Shown piece after piece: positions 17,858 through 26,453 of a stretch of DNA of 64,000 nt (positions are counted from its first letter, which is position 1; each line of letters starts with the position of its first letter). A program made the position numbers and the translations under genes. Source of the stretch: Sulfitobacter mediterraneus (lineage in GTDB: Bacteria > Pseudomonadota > Alphaproteobacteria > Rhodobacterales > Rhodobacteraceae); assembly GCF_003054325.1 (NCBI RefSeq), contig NZ_QBKU01000015.1:1-64000 (forward strand), in the 5' to 3' direction. The notes below the pieces were generated by a model, which saw only the letters and a program-made list of their open reading frames with translations, made no database searches and had not been told where the DNA came from.

Positions 17858-18295
17858 TTAGGTGTCGCGCACCACATAGACCGAACATTTGGCATGGCGG
17901 ACAATCCGCGAGGCGTTGGGCCCGATCAGATAATCCGTCAAATCCGCCTTGTGCGCTCCGACCACGATCAATTTGGGCTTGGTGGTCTTGGCCAGCTTCA
18001 GGATCTCTTCATAGGCGCGGCCCGTGGCCACGATGTGGCGCACGTTGGCGTTTTGATCGCCGTCCAATGCTTTGGTTACCACTTCATCGAGCAATACCTT
18101 GGCATCGGCCACCATTTTTTCGTGATGGTCTTTGTCAAAGAACCCGGCGACCGAACTCATCCCATAGTCGGGAATGACCGCCACAACATCCAGTTGCGCC
18201 CCATCCAAGGCGGCAAGGCGTGCCGCCTTTTGAATGGTTCTGACATCTTCATCGCCGTGACTGACATCGACGGCACATAATATGGAATTGCTCAT
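17858..18295 (-). CDS. Universal stress protein, UspA family (TRAP-associated, TeaD-like)
   Basis: A 145-residue single-domain Usp protein. It begins with ILCAVDVSHGD and ends with the nucleotide-binding segment VVGAHKADLTDYLIGPNASRIVRHAKCSVYVV, matching the G-2x-G-9x-G-(S/N) pattern only loosely: the first Gly is replaced (GAHKAD). Its ATG overlaps the TGA of the TRAP permease gene by 4 bases. In other TRAP systems a co-encoded Usp protein (TeaD) binds ATP and tunes transporter activity; the same role is inferred here. It is the last gene of the minus-strand TRAP operon. Confidence 0.88.
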   Translation of the reverse strand: MSNSILCAVDVSHGDEDVRTIQKAARLAALDGAQLDVVAVIPDYGMSSVAGFFDKDHHEKMVADAKVLLDEVVTKALDGDQNANVRHIVATGRAYEEILKLAKTTKPKLIVVGAHKADLTDYLIGPNASRIVRHAKCSVYVVRDT

Positions 18296-20898
18296 GCTGG
18301 CTCTCCTGTCTTGGACATCCGGGCGCGTTGGAGGAAGGCCACAAACGCGAGCAGGATGAGGGCGGGGATAAAGATCACCTCTTTGGGCATTTGATCTGCG
18401 GGCGCTTTGACCGATGCGATCTGCACCGGATTGTCGCCATAAAAATCAAAGCTGCTGAGGCTGTCCGAGAAGGGCGAGCCAAAGGCAGGCTCGTCCATGT
18501 TCACCGCATCGCCATCTTCGATCAAAAGCATCCCGAAATCGGCAAGGCGGTCTTCGCTAGACCCGTCCCCGGTGATGGGCAGAACCAAGGTGGTTTCCTT
18601 GGTCTCGCCAGTGTCAAAGTCTGGGCCGGACACGATCAGGCGCATCTCATCGCCTGCTTTGGCCTCACCCAGAGCGGTGGCAAAGGCCGCCGGTTCCACC
18701 ACGGCAAATGGTGGCTGCAACCGGTTCATCACAAAGTCCGGCCTGAACAGGACAAAGGCTATCAGTACCAACGCGACACTTTCGTAGATGCGGCTTTTGG
18801 TCAGGAACCAGCCCATCGTGCCTGCGGTAAACACAAGGATCGCAATCGAGGCGGTGACAAAGACCAGTATCCCTTGCATCCATGACACATCTATCAACAA
18901 CAGATCGGTGTTGAAGATGAACACAAACGGCAGGGCCACGGTGCGCAGCGAATAGAAGAACGCGACAAAGCCGGTTTTGATCGCATCCCCGCCAGAGACC
19001 GCCGCGGCGGCAAAACTGGCAAGGCCCACCGGCGGGGTCACATCCGCCATGATACCAAAGTAGAACACAAAGAGGTGCACCGCGATCAGGGGCACGATCA
19101 GGCCCGATTGCGCGCCCAGTTCCACCACAACGCCCGCCATCAGCGAGGACACAACAATATAGTTGGCCGTGGTCGGCAAACCCATGCCAAGGACAAGGGA
19201 CAACAGCCCCACCATCACCAGCATCAAGATCAGATTGCCGCCCGACAGGAACTCCACCAGATCGGCCATAACCTGACCCACACCGGTCAGCGTTACAGTG
19301 CCCACGATCACACCCGCCGTGGCCGTGGCCAGACCGATGCCGATCATATTGCGGGCGCCATCAATCAGACCCTGCACCAGATCGACCACACCATCCTTAA
19401 AGGCATTGGCCATCTCGCTTTGACCGCGGAAGATCGCCTTCAGCGGACGCTGGGTCAGCAGGATCACAAAGAGCAGCATCGTCGCCCAGAAGGCTGACAG
19501 ACCCGGCGACTTCTGTTCGATCATCAGGAAATACACCAAAACGATGATCGGCAGGAGGTAATAGAGGCCCGAACGGTAGATCTCGCCGACAACAGGCAAT
19601 TCAACCTCTTCGGCGTTTGGATCGTCCGGTTCGAGATCCGGCACGCTCGCCGCCAGTTTCAGCAACGCCGCATAGGCCACAAAAATCAGGATCGACAGGA
19701 TAAGCCCGGAATTGTCCGGCACAGCCGCCACAACCCAAGCAACCGGATATTGCACGCCGTAGCACAGGCCCGCAAAGCCGACAAAGAACAGCGCCATACC
19801 GCCGATGGTACGGCCCATGGACACCACGCGATTGCCCAGCGTCGGCATGTTGTTCTTCACCGCTTCGAGGTGAACGATATAGACCAGCGCGATGTAGGAA
19901 ATCGTCGCGGGCAAGAAGGCGTGGGTGATCACTTCGACATAGGAAATGCCGACATATTCAACCATCAAAAACGCCGCCGCGCCCATCACGGGGGGCATGA
20001 TTTGACCGTTCACGGAGGAGGCAACCTCAACCGCGCCCGCCTTTTCAGACGAGAACCCAACACGTTTCATCAGGGGAATGGTGAATGTGCCGGTGGTCAC
20101 AACATTGGCGATGGAGGAACCAGAGATCAGGCCAGTCGCAGCAGAACCAACAACCGCCGCTTTGGCAGGGCCGCCTTTAAGGTGGCCAAGGGCACCAAAT
20201 GCCATCTTGATAAAATAGTTCCCGGCACCCGCTTTATCGAGCAGGGCACCGAAGAGAACAAAGAGGAAAACAAACTTGGTCGAAACACCCAGTGCAATGC
20301 CAAACACACCCTCTGAGGTGATCCACATATGGCTCATCGCCTTTTTCAGCGAAGCGCCTTTCCAGCGGATGACATCGGGCACAATCTCGGAGGAGCCAAA
20401 GAACACGTAGCCAAGGAAGATCACCGCGATGATCGCCATCGCTGGCCCAAGGGCGCGGCGTGCGCCTTCAAACAGAAGCAACAGACCGGCCAGCGCGAAC
20501 CATTTATCCATGTCATCGGCCAGACCGCCAGCATCGACAATCTTTTGGTAAAAGACAAACCCGTAAAGCGCGATGAACGCGCCGGCGAGGGCCATGATCC
20601 AATCGGCAATGGGGATGTAATGGCGGGGGCTGGATTTAAAGGCGGGGTAGGCCATGAAGGCCAAAAAGACTGCAAAGGCCAAATGCACCTGCCGCGAGTT
20701 GTTGATCACATCGCCGGGCAGGACATAATTGGCCAGAGGCGAGGCCAACAAGACCTGAAACAACGACCAGACCACTGCGACGATTGCCAGCATTGTGCCG
20801 ACACCCCCCGCAGGATCGCGCGCACCCGCGTCGGAGGAGGCAACAAGATCCTGAAGCTCCTCTTCGCTTAACGCTCTGTTTTGTGAATTGTCGGCCAT
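18292..20898 (-). CDS. TRAP transporter, fused small/large permease (TAXI type, with DUF3394)
   Basis: An 868-residue inner-membrane protein fusing the 4-TM DctQ-like and 12-TM DctM-like subunits of a TRAP importer, as is usual with TAXI binding proteins. The DctM core includes GSAATGLISGSSIANVVTTG and LGMGLPTTANYIVVSSLMA. The C-terminal extension (residues about 740-868) corresponds to DUF3394. ATG at 20898 is chosen with GGGGGA about 8 bases upstream; the longer frame to 20982 runs through the hairpin and is rejected. Uptake is driven by an ion gradient. The solute is unknown, although the adjacent aminotransferase/BKACE genes hint at an amino acid or related acid. Confidence 0.93.
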   Translation of the reverse strand: MADNSQNRALSEEELQDLVASSDAGARDPAGGVGTMLAIVAVVWSLFQVLLASPLANYVLPGDVINNSRQVHLAFAVFLAFMAYPAFKSSPRHYIPIADWIMALAGAFIALYGFVFYQKIVDAGGLADDMDKWFALAGLLLLFEGARRALGPAMAIIAVIFLGYVFFGSSEIVPDVIRWKGASLKKAMSHMWITSEGVFGIALGVSTKFVFLFVLFGALLDKAGAGNYFIKMAFGALGHLKGGPAKAAVVGSAATGLISGSSIANVVTTGTFTIPLMKRVGFSSEKAGAVEVASSVNGQIMPPVMGAAAFLMVEYVGISYVEVITHAFLPATISYIALVYIVHLEAVKNNMPTLGNRVVSMGRTIGGMALFFVGFAGLCYGVQYPVAWVVAAVPDNSGLILSILIFVAYAALLKLAASVPDLEPDDPNAEEVELPVVGEIYRSGLYYLLPIIVLVYFLMIEQKSPGLSAFWATMLLFVILLTQRPLKAIFRGQSEMANAFKDGVVDLVQGLIDGARNMIGIGLATATAGVIVGTVTLTGVGQVMADLVEFLSGGNLILMLVMVGLLSLVLGMGLPTTANYIVVSSLMAGVVVELGAQSGLIVPLIAVHLFVFYFGIMADVTPPVGLASFAAAAVSGGDAIKTGFVAFFYSLRTVALPFVFIFNTDLLLIDVSWMQGILVFVTASIAILVFTAGTMGWFLTKSRIYESVALVLIAFVLFRPDFVMNRLQPPFAVVEPAAFATALGEAKAGDEMRLIVSGPDFDTGETKETTLVLPITGDGSSEDRLADFGMLLIEDGDAVNMDEPAFGSPFSDSLSSFDFYGDNPVQIASVKAPADQMPKEVIFIPALILLAFVAFLQRARMSKTGEPA

Positions 20899-20955
20899 GA
20901 AGAATGTCCCCCTGAGTGCAGAAATTGCTGCTTTTTTTACTTTGTTGGTCGTGCA

Positions 20956-20979
20956 GAAAGGGGCGCGAACGCCCCTTTC
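20956..20979 (-). terminator. Intercistronic hairpin between TAXI binding-protein and permease genes
   Basis: GAAAGGGGCG and CGCCCCTTTC form a perfect 10-bp stem with a 4-nt loop (CGAA on the plus strand). In the transcript it lies 16 bases after the binding-protein stop and about 58 bases before the permease start. No good U-run follows directly. It may terminate partially or protect the upstream mRNA, keeping the binding protein in excess. Confidence 0.6.
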
Positions 20980-20995
20980 CATTGATGATCAAAGC

Positions 20996-21964
20996 TTATT
21001 CGATGATGCCGGCTTCTTTGTAATATTTCGCCGCACCGGGGTGCAGAGGTGCCGACAGACCCGCGGTTGCCATTTCCTTGGGGTCAAGGTTGGCGAACGC
21101 TGGGTGCAGTTTTTTGAAGTCGTCGATGTTTTCCATCACCGATTTCACAACCGCATAGACCGCTTCTTCGGACACGTCTGTGGAGGTCACGAATGTTGCG
21201 CCCACACCAAATGTCATCGTGTCGGCGTCATTGCCGCGATACATGCCGCCGGGGATATTGGCGGAGCGGTAGAACGGGTTGTCGGCAATCAGACCATTCA
21301 CGGCGTCGCCATCAACGGTCACCAGAACGGAATCGCAGGCGGTTGTGGCTTCCTGGATGGAACCGGACGGGTGGCCAACGGTGTAAACCATCGCATCGAT
21401 CTGGTTGTCACAGAGCGCCGCAGATTGCTCTGCCGCTTTCAGCTCGGTTGCCAATGCGAAATCACCTGTGGTCCAGCCTTTGGCCTCCAACAGAACTTCC
21501 ATTGTGCCGCGCTGACCGGAACCGGGGTTGCCGATGTTGACCCGCTTGCCTTTGAGGTCGTCAAAGTTTTTTACGCCAGCGTCGGCGCGGGCCACAACGG
21601 TAAAGGGCTCTGGGTGGACAGAGAACACCGCCCGCAGACCTTCGAACTTGCCAGCATCCTCAAACTTGGACGTGCCGTTATAGGCGTGGTACTGCCAATC
21701 GGACTGGGCCACACCAAACTCAAGCTCACCCTCACGGATGGTGTTGATGTTGTAGACCGAGCCGCCCGTGGATTCCACAGAGCAGCGGATGCCGTGTTCT
21801 TTGCGGCCTTTGTTGACCAAACGGCAGATCGCGCCGCCCGTTGGATAATACACGCCGGTTACGCCGCCGGTGCCGATTGTGATGAACTCTTCGGCCATCG
21901 CGGCAGGTGCCATCAGCGCACCCAGCGCCAGACCTGCGGCAGAAAATTTCCAGTTGATAGACAT
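20996..21964 (-). CDS. TAXI family TRAP transporter solute-binding protein
   Basis: A 322-residue periplasmic binding protein of the TRAP-associated extracytoplasmic immunogenic (TAXI) family. The signal peptide is residues 1-24, cleaved after APAAMA. The mature protein starts [19 protein letters not shown], the family hallmark, and continues with [11 protein letters not shown]. It delivers substrate to the fused permease encoded downstream on the same strand. Family members bind glutamate, 2-oxoglutarate or similar small acids; the ligand here is not known. A hairpin follows the stop. Confidence 0.93.
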   Translation of the reverse strand: MSINWKFSAAGLALGALMAPAAMAEEFITIGTGGVTGVYYPTGGAICRLVNKGRKEHGIRCSVESTGGSVYNINTIREGELEFGVAQSDWQYHAYNGTSKFEDAGKFEGLRAVFSVHPEPFTVVARADAGVKNFDDLKGKRVNIGNPGSGQRGTMEVLLEAKGWTTGDFALATELKAAEQSAALCDNQIDAMVYTVGHPSGSIQEATTACDSVLVTVDGDAVNGLIADNPFYRSANIPGGMYRGNDADTMTFGVGATFVTSTDVSEEAVYAVVKSVMENIDDFKKLHPAFANLDPKEMATAGLSAPLHPGAAKYYKEAGIIE

Positions 21965-22001
21965 CTATACTCTCCTTGTTTGATGTTTACTTTTGGTGAT
22001 G

Positions 22002-22868
22002 TCAGCCGTCCCAGACCTCGCTGAGACGACGATTCTTGTTTTCCACTTCGGCAATCCGGTGCCGCGCGGAAGTGCCTGAAATTGCGGCTAATTTGCCGAT
22101 CAGGATTTCACACAGGACCAAAGTGGTTGTGTAGGATGAAAAGAAATGCGGACTTTGTGTCGGCACGATAAAGCTGTCCGTTGCATAGGCCAGCGCCGGG
22201 CAGGTGTGTGTGTCGGTGATGACCACGACATAGGCGCCCGCATCAAAAGCCTCCTTGGCTGCATTGATGGATTTGCTGGCAAAGGGCGGTTTGGTGATCA
22301 CGATCAGCGCGTCGTTGGTGGACAGCCCCACCAGACCGCTTGCAAGGGAGGCGCCCATGCGGCTGGCCATGGCCCAATTGTCAAAGAGGAAACTGGCCAT
22401 ATAGGTGAGATATTCCGCAACGCCGGTTGACCCCAACGCACCTGTCACCAGCACCCGCCGCGCTTGATAAAGCTGGTCGACACAGGCATCGAGCCGCGCC
22501 TTGTCGATCTGGCCGGTCAGGGCCTGCAGGTTCGAGGCGCAGGCATTGGTATGCAGCGCGATAAAGTCAGGATCACCCTCATCATGGCTTTGCTGCAAGG
22601 CCTCGACGCCGCGCGAAAATGATCCGGGCCGGTGCTGGATTTCCAAACGCAACAGATCGCGTAATTCCTCATAGCTGGTAAAACCGAGGGCGCTGGACAT
22701 GCGTGAAAAGGTGGCAGGGGCCAGCTTGGCGTCTTTTGAAATGGTGCGCAGGCTGCGAGTCGCGACATCGACCGGATTTGACACAACAAAATCGGCCGCC
22801 TCTTTCAGCTTGGCGCTGAGCGTGGCGTATTTTCCCGACAGTTGTTGTTCAAACGACAGATCCGACAA
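22002..22868 (-). CDS. MurR/RpiR family transcriptional regulator (SIS domain)
   Basis: A 288-residue regulator with an N-terminal RpiR helix-turn-helix (LAPATFSRMSSALGFTSYEELR, about residues 45-70) and a C-terminal SIS sugar/amino-acid phosphate-binding domain (RVLVTGALGSTGVAEYL, then DALIVITKPPFAS). The start is TTG at 22868 with GGGGGG 5 bases upstream. It is upstream of the TRAP genes on the same strand and divergent from the aminotransferase/BKACE pair, so it probably controls both. The ligand is likely an intermediate of this pathway, which is inference. Confidence 0.88.
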   Translation of the reverse strand: MSDLSFEQQLSGKYATLSAKLKEAADFVVSNPVDVATRSLRTISKDAKLAPATFSRMSSALGFTSYEELRDLLRLEIQHRPGSFSRGVEALQQSHDEGDPDFIALHTNACASNLQALTGQIDKARLDACVDQLYQARRVLVTGALGSTGVAEYLTYMASFLFDNWAMASRMGASLASGLVGLSTNDALIVITKPPFASKSINAAKEAFDAGAYVVVITDTHTCPALAYATDSFIVPTQSPHFFSSYTTTLVLCEILIGKLAAISGTSARHRIAEVENKNRRLSEVWDG

Positions 22869-22890
22869 ATCATCCCCCCGATGACTGCAT

Positions 22891-22909
22891 CAGATGAGTG
22901 TTTCATCTG
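22891..22909. promoter_or_regulatory. Candidate RpiR operator (palindrome in divergent promoter)
   Basis: CAGATGA and TCATCTG form an inverted repeat with 5 bases between, placed 23 bases upstream of the rpiR start and 68 bases before the aminotransferase GTG. Three further TTTCA motifs surround it (22901, 22911 and 22941 area). The position in the only divergent control region of this gene cluster makes autoregulation likely, but binding is not shown. Confidence 0.45.
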
Positions 22910-22976
22910 TTTCACATCTAGTCAATCACAGAATCGTATGTTTCAATATGGCAGCTACACCAATGGGGGTTTTCCC

Positions 22977-24296
22977 GTGTCACATGTCTTTCCGCGCCAT
23001 ACCAAATCCAACCTTCCCACCGTCGCACGCGGCGAGGGGGTCTATCTTTATGATCAATCGGGCAAACAGTATTTTGACGGATCAGGCGGGGCGGCCGTGT
23101 CTTGCCTTGGCCATGGTGATCCCGATGTGATTGCCGCAATCAAAGGCCAGTTGGACAGCATCGCCTATGCACACACCAGTTTCTTTACCTCCGATCCGGC
23201 AGAACAACTGGCTGACAAGCTAATCTCCCATGCGCCTGAAGGTATTGACCGGGTTTATTTGGTGTCCGGCGGGTCCGAGGCGATGGAAGCGGCGCTCAAG
23301 CTGGCGCGGCAATACTTTGTCGAGATCGGCCAGCCCCAACGCCGCCATGTGATTGCAAGGCGACAAAGCTACCATGGCAATACCTTGGGCGCTTTGGCCA
23401 CCGGCGGCAATGAATGGCGGCGTGCGCCTTTTGCCCCGTTGATGGTCGAGACCACCCATATTTCGCCGTGTTTTGAGTATCGCGGCAAGCGGGATGAGGA
23501 AACCACGTTGGAGTATGGCATCCGCGTTGCCGATGAACTTGAGACCGAGATCAAGCGTTTGGGCGAAGACAGCGTTTTTGCCTTTGTGGCCGAACCCGTT
23601 GTCGGGGCGACCGCTGGTGCGGTGCCGGCGGTAGAGGGATATTTCAAACGCATCCGCGAGATTTGTGACCGCTATGGCGTGTTGCTTATCTTGGATGAGG
23701 TGATGTGCGGTATGGGCCGCACGGGCAAGCTGTTCGCCTGTGAAGAAGATGGCGTTGCGCCCGATATCATCGCCATCGCCAAGGGGCTGGGCGCGGGATA
23801 TCAGGCGATTGGTGCGATGCTGTGCAGCGCCAAGATTTACGCCGCGATCGAGGATGGCAGCGGCTTTTTCCAGCATGGGCATACCTATGTCGGGCACCCG
23901 ACCGCCTGTGCCGCTTCGCTGGCGGTTCTGACCAAGCTCACAGATGGCGGTTTGGTGGACCGTTCCGCAGAGATGGGTGGGAGGTTGCAGGAAGCATTGG
24001 AGCAAGCCTTTGGCCAGCATCCCAACATCGGCGATATCCGGGGCAGGGGCCTCTTTCGAGGGATCGAGATTGTCGAGGACCGCGAGACCAAAGCGCCCTT
24101 TGCGCCCGAACGCGGCATCAATAAGTTGTTGAAAAAAGAAACATTCGCGGCGGGCCTGATCTGTTATCCGATGGGCGGGACGATTGACGGTGTGCGCGGT
24201 GATCACATCTTGCTGGCACCGCCGTTTATCCTTGAGGACAACCATATCGACGAGATCGTGACCAAGCTGGGCACCGCCATTGGGGCAGTGTTGTGA
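22977..24296 (+). CDS. Class III aminotransferase (PLP-dependent, aspartate aminotransferase family annotation)
   Basis: A 439-residue class III (omega) aminotransferase. It shows FDGSGGAAVSCLGHGDPDV, SGGSEAMEAALKLARQY, the phosphate/ring contacts SYHGNTLG and ILDEVMCGMGRTG, and the PLP lysine in IAKGLGAGYQ (about Lys269). GTG at 22977 is preferred: it gives the family start VSHVFPRH, and GGGGG lies 7 bases upstream. An in-frame ATG at 22938 lacks an RBS. The stop overlaps the BKACE start by 4 bases, so the keto acid product is probably handed to that enzyme. Enzymes of this class act on omega- and beta-amino acids; the substrate here is not known. Confidence 0.9.
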   Translation: MSHVFPRHTKSNLPTVARGEGVYLYDQSGKQYFDGSGGAAVSCLGHGDPDVIAAIKGQLDSIAYAHTSFFTSDPAEQLADKLISHAPEGIDRVYLVSGGSEAMEAALKLARQYFVEIGQPQRRHVIARRQSYHGNTLGALATGGNEWRRAPFAPLMVETTHISPCFEYRGKRDEETTLEYGIRVADELETEIKRLGEDSVFAFVAEPVVGATAGAVPAVEGYFKRIREICDRYGVLLILDEVMCGMGRTGKLFACEEDGVAPDIIAIAKGLGAGYQAIGAMLCSAKIYAAIEDGSGFFQHGHTYVGHPTACAASLAVLTKLTDGGLVDRSAEMGGRLQEALEQAFGQHPNIGDIRGRGLFRGIEIVEDRETKAPFAPERGINKLLKKETFAAGLICYPMGGTIDGVRGDHILLAPPFILEDNHIDEIVTKLGTAIGAVL

Positions 24297-25087
24297 CGCC
24301 ATTGCCTGCGCTGATGGTCGCGCCCACGGGCGCCCGCAAAACCAAGGCGGATCATCCCAAACTGCCGATCATTCTGCCGGAGATCCTGCGCACGGCGGAG
24401 GCTTGTTTCAGGGCCGGTGCCGATGGGCTGCATCTGCACATCCGGGATGCGCAGGGCGCGCATGTTCTGGATGCGGGGCAATACCGAGAGGCGCTTGAGG
24501 CGTTGCATGCTGCGGTGCCTGACATGGCGGTGCAGATCACCACTGAGGCCGTTGGCCGCTACAGCCCGTCAGAGCAGCGCCGGATCGTGCGGGAGGTTCG
24601 GCCCGATCTGGTGTCGGTCTCCTTGGCCGAGATGACGGCAGACGATGATCAAACCGCGGTTCTGGATTTCTACCATTGGGCGGCCGGCAACGGGATTGCG
24701 GTGCAGCATATTCTTTATGGCCCAGAAGATTTACAAAGATTTGAAACAATGGCGCAGCAAGGCCAGCTGGGCGCAGGCCCGTTGCAGGCGATTTTTGTAT
24801 TGGGCCGCTACAGCGATGGCCAAGAATCGGTGCCTGCCGATCTTGATCCTTTTCTGGCTTGGCAGGCCGCGCTGGACCAGCCGCTGGACTGGGCTGTCTG
24901 CGCCTTTGGCCGCCAAGAGACGGCCTGTCTGGCCGCTGCTGCCGTTGCGGGGGGCAAACTGCGGATCGGATTTGAAAACAGTCTATGGAACGCAGACGGC
25001 GCTATTGCCGCTGACAATGCCGAACGGGTTGCCGAGATTGCGCAGGTGATTTCCAAAGAGAAAAACCGCGCATTGGCGACGGTTTAA
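24293..25087 (+). CDS. BKACE family beta-keto acid cleavage enzyme, second paralogue
   Basis: A 264-residue member of the same family as the enzyme at 712-1650 but clearly different and shorter. It starts with LMVAPTGARKTKADHP, a subgroup signature. It carries the metal-binding LHLHIRDAQG, TTEAVGRYS, and the C-terminal RIGFENSLWNADG with the conserved acid. The GTG start at 24293 overlaps the aminotransferase TGA. It would convert a beta-keto acid from the transaminase plus acetyl-CoA to acetoacetate and an acyl-CoA. The short length is usual for the ARRTKADHP-type subgroup as far as I recall it. Confidence 0.88.
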   Translation: MTPLPALMVAPTGARKTKADHPKLPIILPEILRTAEACFRAGADGLHLHIRDAQGAHVLDAGQYREALEALHAAVPDMAVQITTEAVGRYSPSEQRRIVREVRPDLVSVSLAEMTADDDQTAVLDFYHWAAGNGIAVQHILYGPEDLQRFETMAQQGQLGAGPLQAIFVLGRYSDGQESVPADLDPFLAWQAALDQPLDWAVCAFGRQETACLAAAAVAGGKLRIGFENSLWNADGAIAADNAERVAEIAQVISKEKNRALATV

Positions 25088-25261
25088 GTCGCGTTCATCA
25101 AGCTTCGTTCACGTTGATCTTGCCATGGCCCACGCGTGCGGCTGCGCGGTGCCTTGCCCAAACAAGGTGAAAATGGCCATTTGACGCGGCAAAGACCCAA
25201 GAGTCTTCTTGATTCGACGGGTTAATCGTTTATCAGAAATTCAAACGATAGAAGCAGGCGC
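25088..25261 (+). promoter_or_regulatory. Intergenic region with candidate desaturase promoter
   Basis: No gene is visible. TTGATT at about 25209 with TATCAG some 16 bases later is a possible sigma70 promoter, and GAAGCAGG precedes the desaturase ATG. There is no clear terminator for the BKACE transcript. Confidence 0.3.
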
Positions 25262-26296
25262 ATGTCCCAAAATAAAAATTCTACCGGGCAAGCGCCCGAA
25301 ATTCGTGCTTCACGCGACTGGGTGAAAGTTCTTTCTGGTTACCGTGAACCTGCGACCACCCGCAGCGCGTTTGAGCTTGGCGTGACCTTGGTTCCATTTA
25401 TCTTGCTTTGGGCGCTGGCCTGGGCCGCAATGTCGGTCAGCTATTGGCTGACCTTCGGGCTGTCTTTGTTGAACGCGGGTTTCCTGCTGCGTTTGTTCGC
25501 GATCCAACACGACTGCGGCCATGGCGCATTCTTCAAGAGCCGTACCTTTAGTGACTGGGTTGGTCGTGTTCTGGGGGTTCTGACCGTCACGCCCTATGAC
25601 GTTTGGCGGCATACGCATTCTGTTCATCACAGCTCCTCTGGCAACTTGTGCCGGCGCGGGATGGGCGACATTCATACAATGACGGTTCACGAGTATCAGG
25701 AACTGTCTTGGATCATGCGACTGCATTACCGGCTGTATCGCAATCCGCTGGTTCTGTTCGGTCTGGGGCCTGGATACATCTTTTTGCTGCAAAACCGTAT
25801 CCCGCTTGGCCTGATGGACCGCGCGAAATACTGGATCAGTGCAATGGCGACCAATGCGGCAATCCTCGCGGCGCTGGGTCTGGTGATCTATTTTGGCGGG
25901 CTGGCACCGATTCTCTTGATCTTTTTGCCATCTACGTTGCTGGCGGCCACGGCGGGTGTTTGGCTGTTTTATGTACAGCACCAGTTTGAAGAAACCCATT
26001 GGGACAAGAGCACCGATTGGGATTTGCATGACGCAGCGCTGCACGGCAGCTCTCACTATGTGTTGCCGCCTGTGTTGCAGTGGCTTTCGGCCAATATCGG
26101 CATTCACCATGTGCATCACCTTTACAGCCGTATTCCGTTTTACCGATTGCCAGATGTCCTGCGTGACCATCCGGACCTTGATGTCGGCAACCGAATGACC
26201 ATCGGTGAAAGCTTTGCCAATGCGCGGCTGCACCTTTGGGATGAAGACAGCCGACAACTGCTGTCCTTTGCACAGGTCCACGCATTGCGCGGCTAA
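25262..26296 (+). CDS. Fatty acid desaturase family protein
   Basis: A 344-residue integral-membrane di-iron desaturase. All three histidine boxes are present: HDCGH at about 83-87, HTHSVHH near 117-123, and HHVHH near 282-287. Hydrophobic stretches around 40-75 and 190-240 fit the four-helix bundle. It should introduce a double bond into membrane acyl chains using O2 and an electron donor; the plain HDCGH/HxxHH/HxxHH set resembles the delta-12/omega-6 group, though carotenoid-related desaturases share the fold. It is monocistronic, with its own upstream region and a strong terminator. Confidence 0.9.
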   Translation: MSQNKNSTGQAPEIRASRDWVKVLSGYREPATTRSAFELGVTLVPFILLWALAWAAMSVSYWLTFGLSLLNAGFLLRLFAIQHDCGHGAFFKSRTFSDWVGRVLGVLTVTPYDVWRHTHSVHHSSSGNLCRRGMGDIHTMTVHEYQELSWIMRLHYRLYRNPLVLFGLGPGYIFLLQNRIPLGLMDRAKYWISAMATNAAILAALGLVIYFGGLAPILLIFLPSTLLAATAGVWLFYVQHQFEETHWDKSTDWDLHDAALHGSSHYVLPPVLQWLSANIGIHHVHHLYSRIPFYRLPDVLRDHPDLDVGNRMTIGESFANARLHLWDEDSRQLLSFAQVHALRG

Positions 26297-26336
26297 GTTT
26301 GCGGCGCGGGATTTGTAGGTACACTCCTTTCTGATT

Positions 26337-26359
26337 GGCGGCCTTCTGGGCCGCCTTTT
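26337..26359 (+). terminator. Rho-independent terminator of the desaturase gene
   Basis: GGCGGCC and GGCCGCC enclose TTCTG and are followed by TTTT, 40 bases after the desaturase stop. A perfect 7-bp G/C stem with a T-run is a textbook terminator. Confidence 0.85.
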
Positions 26360-26453
26360 GCTTTTGCGGAGTATGAAATGTTGCAATTGGGCCAAAGGGC
26401 GGTGCTTTATATAGGATCACCAACAACTGCAAAACCATAAGCCGGTCCTCTTC

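Noticed and set aside
18292-20982. Longer start of the TRAP permease at 20982
   Set aside because: The extra 28 residues would be translated through the perfect intercistronic hairpin and lack an RBS; ATG at 20898 has GGGGGA upstream.
23220-24302. 360-residue open frame antisense to the aminotransferase
   Set aside because: It is opposite PLP-binding motifs of a clear class III aminotransferase, so it is a compositional artefact.
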